Shown: piece by piece, positions 63,601 through 64,000 of the stretch | Numbering within the stretch: the first letter of the stretch is position 1 | Layout of the letters: every line of letters begins with the position of its first letter | DNA from: Epiperipatus broadwayi | Lineage: Eukaryota > Onychophora > Udeonychophora > Euonychophora > Peripatidae | Direction: 5' to 3' | NCBI GenBank assembly: GCA_028023455.1 | Contig: JAQFVV010006231.1 | Location: 3,181,478 to 3,245,477, forward strand | Length of the DNA stretch: 64,000 nt | Notes under the pieces: generated by a model | What the model was told of the DNA's origin: nothing | Database searches by the model: none | What the model saw: only the letters and a program-made list of their open reading frames with translations | Position numbers and translations under genes: made by a program

Positions 63601-63779
63601 CCCCCAATATTTACTGTTTCATTTTTATTTTGCCACAAAATAAAACAAGTGTAAAATTTTAATTACAGATTGTAAGGAGTCTTGATTATTGGTCTGGTGG
63701 AAATAAGCATAATGAAGATTCTATTCAGCAAGCTTACATCAGTGCCATTCAGAACTCCCAATATTTTATTTATATTGAG
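9357..63779 (+). CDS. PLD: Phospholipase D (PLD1-type), partial gene, 13 internal exons
   Basis: Phospholipase D hydrolyses phosphatidylcholine to phosphatidic acid and choline at cell membranes. Thirteen exons join at 9357-9673, 13785-13934, 17004-17087, 26272-26353, 26448-26561, 34687-34826, 34902-34938, 36283-36480, 42174-42232, 54538-54668, 59024-59142, 63156-63266 and 63669-63779, giving 1653 nt or 551 codons without a stop. Every junction has AG/GT and compatible phase. In order they encode a PH domain (about residues 1-140), the N-terminal catalytic lobe with ITDWWLSPEI and HKD motif I (H267, K269, D274 of the visible protein), a Lys-rich loop, and the MPWHDI...[12 protein letters not shown] block of the second lobe, ending at YIYIE just before the usual NQFF. 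The PX domain, HKD motif II and C-terminus are not in the window. The loop is shorter than I recall for vertebrate PLD1 but present. The average intron is about 4 kb, inflated by mobile elements. The family is clear; PLD1 versus an undivided invertebrate PLD cannot be separated. Confidence 0.95.
9674..13784 (+). other. PLD intron with SINE-like, foldback-family and LINE sequences
   Basis: Contains a GGTCATGTGATG SINE-like fragment (10041-10075), an ATAAATGATCT-family copy (10230-10400), a weak hammerhead-like motif (10727-10760) and a long minus-strand LINE remnant listed separately. The rest is A+T-rich. Confidence 0.7.
10870..12950 (-). pseudogene. Decayed LINE (non-LTR retrotransposon) pol remnant
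   Basis: Read on the minus strand in shifting frames, this shows a LINE reverse-transcriptase order: [11 protein letters not shown] (about 12430), then [20 protein letters not shown] (12235-12300), the equivalent of 'LKN.KAPG.D.IP.EF'. [16 protein letters not shown] and [19 protein letters not shown] follow at 11590-11706, and finally an ETWT...FEMWSWRRM segment near 11180-11270. The usual F-A-D-D active-site box reads FSND, and stops and frameshifts occur throughout, so it is dead. It resembles endonuclease-reverse transcriptase LINEs of invertebrates; the clade is not certain. Plus-strand ORFs here are mirror images of this coding sequence. Confidence 0.8.
13785..13934 (+). CDS. PLD exon b: end of PH domain and linker
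   Basis: The acceptor is TTTTAG and the donor TG|GTAAGA. One base completes the split Gln codon, followed by [20 protein letters not shown] (the C-terminal helix region of the PH domain) and [21 protein letters not shown]. This matches the 'RFGSYAP ... A.WFVDG' entry segment of PLD. The exon ends after two bases of a Trp codon completed in the next exon. Confidence 0.95.
13935..17003 (+). other. PLD intron, mostly featureless
   Basis: A+T-rich. Contains a fragment at 15288-15350 with CCAGAAACTAATCTGGGAG and ATAGCACTGGATG, a decayed relative of the hammerhead foldback family. A SINE-like B-box fragment (GTTTGAATTCCAGAAGTG) lies near 16517-16534. No other feature supported. Confidence 0.6.
17004..17087 (+). 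CDS. PLD exon c: entry to catalytic lobe 1
   Basis: The acceptor AAG follows a T-rich run and the donor is TG|GTAAAT. The 84-base exon encodes [18 protein letters not shown] and [10 protein letters not shown], the conserved start of the first catalytic lobe of eukaryotic PLD. Both boundaries split Trp codons after two bases, as the neighbouring exons require. Confidence 0.95.
18680..19350 (+). pseudogene. LINE 3' coding remnant with C-terminal zinc knuckle
   Basis: An open stretch at 18710-18997 encodes a basic protein piece ([20 protein letters not shown] and similar). After a frame change, [18 protein letters not shown] is encoded at 19022-19075. This CX2CX8HX4C pattern is typical of the C-terminus of several LINE pol proteins. 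Further recognisable frame ([16 protein letters not shown]) follows near 19190-19245. Frame changes and stops show it is inactive. The clade cannot be fixed without a search. Confidence 0.65.
21574..21614 (-). ncRNA. Decayed hammerhead ribozyme motif
   Basis: On the minus strand: CTGATGA, GGC/GCC stem II, then AAAA in place of GAAA, CTAG and TC. The stem I strand TAAGGA no longer pairs well with CCCTCA. Core mutation and loss of stem I argue against activity. Confidence 0.55.
22149..22190 (+). ncRNA. Hammerhead ribozyme motif, near-intact
   Basis: TCCTCA (stem I), CTGAAGA, A-GGC-CACAA-GCC-A (stem II of 3 bp), GAAA, CTAG (palindromic stem III), TC with predicted cleavage after 22184, then TGGGGA, which pairs with TCCTCA (one G.U). 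CTGAAGA fits the CUGANGA consensus. The weak point is the A.A flank of stem II. It lies on the sense strand of the PLD intron. Confidence 0.65.
23781..23851 (+). tRNA. tRNA-Gly(UCC)-like gene or pseudogene
   Basis: The 7-bp acceptor GCGTTGA/TTAATGC pairs throughout with two G.U. The anticodon arm GCTGC-CTTCCAA-GCAGC is perfect with anticodon TCC. The T arm CCGGG-TTCGCTT-CCTGG pairs with one wobble. The D arm (GGCCTAGCGGCTAGTAT) has the conserved GG but poor pairing, as in related tRNA-Gly. T-loop position 58 is C instead of the near-universal A, which should weaken folding. A T run lies about 20 bases downstream. It could be a functional variant, a pseudogene or a SINE head. Confidence 0.7.
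26272..26353 (+). CDS. PLD exon d: catalytic lobe 1
   Basis: The acceptor is AATAG and the donor GCG|GTAAAC. It reads [20 protein letters not shown] followed by RILERKA, directly continuing ITDWW from the previous exon as in other PLDs. Only 94 bases separate it from the next exon, so this intron is one of two that stayed small. Confidence 0.95.
26448..26561 (+). CDS. PLD exon e: catalytic lobe 1
   Basis: The acceptor is TTTTTAG and the donor AAA|GTAAGA. All 38 codons are in phase 0: [38 protein letters not shown]. The V(R/K)I...LYKEVE.ALGINS signature is diagnostic for PLD just before HKD motif I. Confidence 0.95.
26696..26745 (+). repeat. tRNA-derived SINE-like fragment
   Basis: TGTTGGCCTGCCAAGACC resembles an anticodon arm, followed by GATTTCAATC, a decayed Pol III B box (GGTTCGAATC). 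Isolated and degenerate. Confidence 0.35.
28228..28971. mobile_element. Possible piggyBac-type MITE
   Basis: The segment is bounded by TTAA on both sides, with inward termini TTAACCTTTTAACCGC (left) and, reversed, TTAACCCTTTTCCCGCC (right). TTAA duplication and CCYTTT ends are hallmarks of piggyBac elements. About 740 bp, no transposase. The inverted termini match only partly, so it is tentative. Confidence 0.45.
33340..33645 (-). pseudogene. Penelope-like GIY-YIG endonuclease domain, minus copy plus palindromic extension
   Basis: The true minus-strand coding part is about 33541 down to 33000: [41 protein letters not shown], then a stop where the family normally has Arg. Downstream frame remains recognisable to TTELWEI at about 33151. 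The part above 33541 reads the complementary arm and is not real coding. No reverse-transcriptase domain is present. Confidence 0.65.
33542..33930 (+). pseudogene. Penelope-like GIY-YIG endonuclease domain, plus copy
   Basis: From 33542 the frame encodes [20 protein letters not shown] and the YIGES motif, then stops. A shifted frame at 33691-33930 continues with [20 protein letters not shown] and [20 protein letters not shown] before the natural-looking stop TGA at 33928-33930. GIY-YIG nucleases make the nick used for insertion of Penelope-like elements (family knowledge). Confidence 0.65.
34100..34540 (-). mobile_element. Hammerhead-bearing repeat flanked by 27-bp direct repeats
   Basis: TATGAAAAACAAAACAAG (first 18 of about 27 bp) occurs at 34100 and again at 34514, 414 bp apart. 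Between them are the intact minus-strand hammerhead (34252-34299) and a module, AGACACCTAAATGTCTTC ... TATCAAACTAGATAGCTATG, shared with the foldback at 43754-44278. It directly follows the Penelope-like pair. Confidence 0.65.
34252..34299 (-). ncRNA. Hammerhead ribozyme motif with intact core
   Basis: Reading the minus strand: CCTTCA (stem I), CTGATGA, GAGC-AAATCA-GCTT (stem II, 4 bp with one G.U), GAAA, TCAGCTGA (self-complementary stem III), TC with predicted cleavage after the C at 34258, then TGAGGG, which pairs 6 bp with CCTTCA (one G.U). All conserved core bases of the hammerhead consensus are present. Stem III can close as a tiny hairpin or, better, as an intermolecular duplex, as in known dimeric hammerheads of Penelope-like elements. 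Confidence 0.8.
34687..34826 (+). CDS. PLD exon f: HKD catalytic motif I
   Basis: The acceptor is TTATAG and the donor CAG|GTAAAT. It encodes [20 protein letters not shown], then [20 protein letters not shown] and [15 protein letters not shown] is the complete first HxKxxxxD motif. In the family its histidine takes part in the phospho-enzyme chemistry, and all three residues are intact. [14 protein letters not shown] is the following conserved stretch. Confidence 0.97.
34902..34938 (+). CDS. PLD exon g: 37-base micro-exon
   Basis: The acceptor is TGAAG and the donor GAT|GTAAGT. One base completes Arg, then [12 protein letters not shown] follows, matching the H.RLTDLG sequence that closes the motif I region in PLD. 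At 37 bases it is unusually small, and only 75 bases of intron separate it from the HKD exon. Confidence 0.92.
34939..36282 (+). other. PLD intron, no feature seen
   Basis: A+T-rich intron between the micro-exon and the loop exon. Only a short (TTG)n run near 34979 and a C-rich run (CCCCCCTCCCCC) near 35531 stand out. Confidence 0.6.
36283..36480 (+). CDS. PLD exon h: inter-lobe loop
   Basis: The acceptor is GCATTTCAG and the donor AAG|GTAAGA. Sixty-six codons in phase 0 give a hydrophilic, Pro- and Thr-rich segment ([20 protein letters not shown], near residues 330-355 of the visible protein) ending in PMKKKTKK. It corresponds to the variable loop between the two PLD catalytic lobes, a region that diverges strongly between animals. 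Phase continuity on both sides supports it. Confidence 0.88.
36565..36668. repeat. Exact 52-bp tandem duplication
   Basis: Two adjacent 52-bp units (36565-36616 and 36617-36668) both end in AAGGATAAACAATTGAATCA and look identical by eye, so the duplication is recent. Confidence 0.9.
37060..37265 (+). mobile_element. Single-arm copy of the hammerhead foldback family
   Basis: Matches the right arm of 21475-22345 in order: CTCTCAGATCCAAGG, the hammerhead, GAGTAGGTACTAGATAGGG, CATTGATTACTCTG and AGAGAGTTTTGCCT. CATCACATGATCAC precedes it at 37052. Confidence 0.75.
37104..37145 (+). ncRNA. Hammerhead ribozyme motif with intact core boxes
   Basis: TCCTCA, CTGATGA, GG...CC stem II (third pair C.A mismatched), GAAA, CTAG, TC with predicted cleavage after 37139, then TGGGGA pairing with TCCTCA. 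Conserved core residues are all present, but stem II is down to two pairs. Sense strand of the PLD intron. Confidence 0.65.
38619..39286. repeat. Long inverted repeat, ~285-bp arms
   Basis: The left arm GCAGAACCATAAAACAATA (38619) ends near 38906; the right arm runs from about 39000 to 39286 (ATTGTTTTATGGTTTTGC). They are diverged reverse complements around a ~93-bp loop. The open frame at 38684-38899 lies inside the left arm and shows no protein similarity. No hammerhead core was seen. Confidence 0.85.
41186..41272. repeat. Small inverted repeat
   Basis: TTTCCACATATAACTCTAAAG at the left (about 41186-41209) and CTACTTTAGAGTTATCTATG at the right (about 41241-41272) are reverse complements with a ~30-bp loop. 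MITE-like; no TSD established. Confidence 0.6.
42174..42232 (+). CDS. PLD exon i: short loop exon
   Basis: The acceptor is ATTTTAG and the donor AG|GTTAGT. The 59-base exon encodes [19 protein letters not shown] plus two bases of the next codon. It is basic and continues the inter-lobe loop. There is no strong family signature, so the call rests on correct splice signals and on phase matching both neighbours. Confidence 0.75.
43806..43845 (-). ncRNA. Hammerhead ribozyme motif with intact core
   Basis: Minus strand: ATCTCA, CTGATGA, TGC-CAGTA-GCA (perfect 3-bp stem II), GAAA, CTAG, TC with predicted cleavage after the C at 43812, TGGGGA. Stem I pairs over five positions with two G.U. All consensus core bases are present. 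Confidence 0.72.
44188..44227 (+). ncRNA. Degraded hammerhead ribozyme motif
   Basis: CTGATGA and GAAA are intact, followed by CTGGTC (the palindrome CTAG has become CTGG). Stem II (TAGC...AGCA) and stem I (ACCTCA/TGGAGT) have lost pairs. Sister arm of 43806-43845. Confidence 0.55.
44691..44798. repeat. Near-perfect 50-bp hairpin
   Basis: TAAAAGCCAGTCAATACTTA... at 44691-44740 is mirrored by ...TAAGTGTTGACTGGCTTTTA ending at 44798, with an 8-base loop. It uses the same words as the 2579-3200 tandem repeat (GACAATCCCAATATCAATAA). Confidence 0.85.
45502..45543 (-). ncRNA. Hammerhead motif with one core mutation
   Basis: Minus strand: TCCTCA, CTGACGA, stem II region, AAAA in place of GAAA, CTAG, TC, TGGGGA. 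Stem I is complete; the G-to-A change in the GAAA box should abolish cleavage. Confidence 0.6.
45589..45630 (+). ncRNA. Hammerhead motif with one core mutation
   Basis: TTCTCA, CTGACAA (consensus CTGANGA), stem II region, GAAA, CTAG, TC, TGGGGA. The G-to-A change at the sixth core base should abolish cleavage. Its partner in the other arm is broken at a different core base. Confidence 0.6.
45799..45880 (-). repeat. Member of the 'AGATTTGTAGA' repeat family
   Basis: Reversed, it shows TGTAGAGGTCCCTACTATCG, GCATTTCACATGCA and AGGTTATAGCCT in order, matching 7265-7390, 59330-59420 and 62632-62710. Confidence 0.5.
47495..47739 (+). pseudogene. LINE 3' end with GATGATG tail
   Basis: The frame reads [17 protein letters not shown], stop, [39 protein letters not shown]..., ending near 47694. 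'RL.W.GH..R......' and 'GR...RW.D.I' are signatures of the extreme C-terminus of endonuclease-RT LINEs, and (GAT)n is a typical 3' microsatellite tail. 5'-truncated to about 245 bp, with one internal stop. Confidence 0.75.
48397..48977 (-). repeat. 3' LTR of the Ty3/gypsy element
   Basis: On the element strand it starts TGCTATATATGTG and ends GGCTGTACACAGCA, giving TGCT...AGCA ends. Sequence agrees with the copy at 53194-53777 except for scattered substitutions and small indels. Confidence 0.9.
48978..48989 (-). promoter_or_regulatory. Polypurine tract
   Basis: The element strand reads AAGTGGTGGAGG directly against the TGCT edge of the 3' LTR, the expected plus-strand primer position. Confidence 0.65.
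49572..50912 (-). pseudogene. Ty3/gypsy RNase H and integrase
   Basis: After another frame change near 50664, a 363-residue frame runs to 49572. It has RNase H ([27 protein letters not shown]) and an integrase zinc region in which HxGH reads HRGYPG, so one zinc histidine is replaced by Tyr (residue 201), with CESC at 231-234. The catalytic triad D261, D315, E351 ([24 protein letters not shown]) is present. The frame ends in a stop at LRK, and recognisable integrase C-terminal frame continues to about 49020 with more stops. Confidence 0.92.
50913..52246 (-). pseudogene. Ty3/gypsy nucleocapsid, protease and reverse transcriptase
   Basis: The longest open frame is 436 residues from 52223. Two CX2CX4HX4C knuckles lead: one straddles the frame start and the other is [14 protein letters not shown]. 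The aspartic protease has DSG at residues 76-78 and IIGREW at 148-153. The reverse transcriptase shows [25 protein letters not shown] and the catalytic YFDD at 355-358, then FLGHIIS. The frame breaks at 50925, where the connection to RNase H continues in another frame (FLGLLNYF). Function in the intact family: copying element RNA into DNA. Confidence 0.92.
52213..52872 (-). pseudogene. Ty3/gypsy gag (capsid) with in-frame stop
   Basis: The structural Gag starts [20 protein letters not shown] at 52872 and shows the capsid-like [20 protein letters not shown] and [14 protein letters not shown] segments. After 137 codons a TGA (52459-52461) interrupts the frame, where CGA would fit the context (a CpG transition). 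The same frame resumes to about 52250. A frame change then separates it from the CCHC knuckles, which are read in the pol frame. In related elements gag and the knuckles share one frame, so this is probably a lesion, not programmed frameshifting. Confidence 0.85.
53171..53187 (-). promoter_or_regulatory. Putative primer binding site
   Basis: Six bases inside the 5' LTR, the element strand reads TGGCACAGTTAATCGAC, i.e. the complement of a tRNA 3' end ...TGTGCCA. I could not assign the tRNA. Confidence 0.5.
53194..53777 (-). repeat. 5' LTR of the Ty3/gypsy element
   Basis: Matches the 3' LTR along its length. The outer ~35 bases are more diverged, and the expected AGCA edge reads AGTT. The inner edge ends AGCA-type as in the other LTR. 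Confidence 0.88.
54538..54668 (+). CDS. PLD exon j: end of loop, return to catalytic core
   Basis: The acceptor is TTTTTAG and the donor ATTG|GTAAGT. It reads [20 protein letters not shown], then [20 protein letters not shown] and NPYI. W.GKDY.NF..KD....D.P is the conserved segment following the loop in PLD1. The upstream intron is the longest in the window (12.3 kb) and contains the Ty3/gypsy element. Confidence 0.95.
56644..58182. mobile_element. Non-autonomous DNA transposon, 1.54 kb, with TIRs and 9-bp TSD
   Basis: The duplication TGAATATTT lies at 56635-56643 and 58183-58191. The ends are inverted: GTTGTTTTACAATAG then GTGTTGAAACC and GGAGGGC on the left, and the same reversed on the right, about 36 bp with three or four mismatches. 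AGCATAGAAATAA-type words repeat near the right end (57999-58012, 58131-58144). The interior is richer in G+C than the host in places, with long T tracts near 56737-56780 and 56968-56984. Two small minus-strand frames (57752-57970, 57924-58181) show no transposase features. A 9-bp duplication suggests a Mutator-like element, but the family is not assignable from the ends alone. Confidence 0.8.
58424..58462 (-). ncRNA. Fossil hammerhead motif
   Basis: Minus strand: CTTCACTGATGA, AATCCATAAGCTAT, AAACTAGTATTGG, colinear with the CTGATGA...GAAACTAGTCTGGG family but with GAAA changed and stem I lost. It marks an old copy of the foldback family. Confidence 0.5.
59024..59142 (+). CDS. PLD exon k: MPWHD and QRWN block
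   Basis: The acceptor is TTTTAG and the donor AAA|GTATAA. Two bases complete Asp, followed by 39 codons: [63 protein letters not shown] is among the most conserved stretches of eukaryotic PLD. Local base composition is clearly richer in G+C than the flanking introns. Confidence 0.97.
59330..59420 (+). repeat. Member of the 'AGATTTGTAGA' repeat family
   Basis: AAGATTTGTAGAAGTCCCTC, AAGCACTCAAGGCAC, TTAAGGTTAAAGCCTTATAT in order; compare 62632-62710. Confidence 0.5.
59565..59891. repeat. Near-perfect inverted repeat, ~143-bp arms
   Basis: The left arm (59565-59707) includes CAACTTTGATGCCATC and TAGAGATTATCTCTAG; the right arm (59747-59891) is its reverse complement with very few changes. The loop is 39 bp. 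The inner part CTAGAGATAATCTCTAG is itself palindromic, so each arm could also form a small cruciform. Confidence 0.88.
59949..59995 (+). ncRNA. Hammerhead motif with long stem II and one core change
   Basis: CCAA (stem I), CTGATGA, GTGCTG-GTT-CAGCAC (perfect 6-bp stem II), AAAA where GAAA is required, TGCA (palindromic stem III), TC, TTGG (pairs with CCAA). CACAAAA instead of CACGAAA is what a CpG transition would produce. Otherwise a full hammerhead layout. Confidence 0.62.
61875..62003 (+). repeat. Tail fragment of the hammerhead foldback family
   Basis: CATCACATAATC, then ACTAGATAGGGATTTTATGC, CATCCATTGATTACTCTGGC and GGAGAGTTTTGCCTG, in the order seen at 22200-22302. The hammerhead itself is deleted. 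Confidence 0.7.
62632..62710 (+). repeat. Member of the 'AGATTTGTAGA' repeat family
   Basis: AAGATTTGTAGACGTCCCTA, TTTTCAAGCACCTGG, AACGTTATAGCCTTAATAT in order. Confidence 0.5.
63156..63266 (+). CDS. PLD exon l
   Basis: The acceptor is ATTTTAG and the donor CAG|GTATTT. Thirty-seven codons read [20 protein letters not shown] and [17 protein letters not shown]. The YLLPKS motif and the following variable segment match the PLD region between QRWN and the 'vQ.lRS...WS.G' strand. Confidence 0.92.
63267..63668 (+). other. Short PLD intron
   Basis: 402-bp intron with a (CA)n run near 63451 and a SINE-like AGTCATGTGATATTTGAACATC fragment near 63485, plus a C run near 63595. Confidence 0.7.
63669..63779 (+). 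CDS. PLD exon m: last exon in window
   Basis: The acceptor is AATTACAG and the donor GAG|GTAAAT. Thirty-seven codons read [20 protein letters not shown] and [17 protein letters not shown], equivalent to the 'lRS...WS.G....E.SI..AY...I..S.hyIYIE' segment. The next expected residues (NQFF) are not found in 63780-64000, which is intron. Confidence 0.95.
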
Positions 63780-64000
63780 GTAAATAATAGTATATAATAT
63801 TTAAATATTCTTTACAGTAATTTTATTGATGTACATAAAAAATTATTAAATTTATTTTCATTTACATTAATTAATGATATCACTGTAATAGGAATTATAA
63901 AAAGTTTTTAAATATTTTAAAATAATATATTTATAGATAGGCACTATACTTTATGAAGTAATGGTAGTGTATCTTCTTGTCATACCTATGGCTTGAATTT
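63780..64000 (+). other. Start of next PLD intron
   Basis: Begins with the GTAAAT donor. The next exon (expected to begin NQFF...) is not reached. Confidence 0.8.

Noticed and set aside
1-64000. CRISPR arrays, bacterial operons, Shine-Dalgarno sites
   Set aside because: The window is eukaryotic: spliced gene, LINEs, LTR element and microsatellites; no regularly spaced repeat array is present.

Overview
The window is 64 kb of A+T-rich eukaryotic (animal) nuclear DNA. It holds the middle of one large, intron-rich, plus-strand gene for a PLD1-type phospholipase D. Thirteen exons (9357-63779) with clean GT/AG junctions and compatible phases give 551 codons. They cover the PH domain, the first HKD catalytic motif, the inter-lobe loop and the start of the second catalytic lobe. 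The PX-domain exons would lie upstream and the second HKD and C-terminus downstream; I found neither. The invertebrate-type PLD sequence, Mag-like Ty3/gypsy element, Penelope-like element and tRNA-derived repeats suggest an invertebrate metazoan. I cannot fix the phylum.

Everything outside the exons is intron or upstream DNA crowded with mobile elements. By region: 1-9.3 kb has foldback repeats, a tandem repeat dimer and a solo-LTR-like promoter. 9.7-13.8 kb has a decayed minus-strand LINE. 17-26 kb has a LINE tail, a large foldback and a tRNA-Gly(UCC)-like sequence. 26.6-34.7 kb has a piggyBac-like MITE, a head-to-head pair of Penelope-like GIY-YIG fragments and a hammerhead-bearing repeat. 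36-42 kb has more foldbacks. 42-54.5 kb has three foldbacks, a LINE tail and a nearly complete but disrupted Ty3/gypsy element with two LTRs and a 10-bp target duplication. 54.7-59 kb has a 1.5-kb DNA transposon with inverted termini and a 9-bp target duplication.

The most interesting signal is a set of about a dozen hammerhead-ribozyme-like motifs: CTGANGA, a short stem II, GAAA, a palindromic CTAG, TCAG/CTGA or TGCA stem III, then TC and a complementary stem I strand. Several sit in opposite orientations in the two arms of foldback elements of about 0.3-0.8 kb. At least three keep the whole conserved core (34252-34299 minus, 43806-43845 minus, 37104-37145 plus) and a fourth is nearly intact (22149-22190 plus). 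Others carry single core lesions. Hammerheads with minimal stem III are known in Penelope-like retroelements and animal retrozymes, and a Penelope-like coding fragment is present here, so the foldbacks are probably ribozyme-bearing non-autonomous relatives. Those on the plus strand lie in introns of the PLD pre-mRNA.

No calculation was possible. Splice sites, pairings and repeat boundaries were read by eye; boundaries of decayed repeats are approximate.
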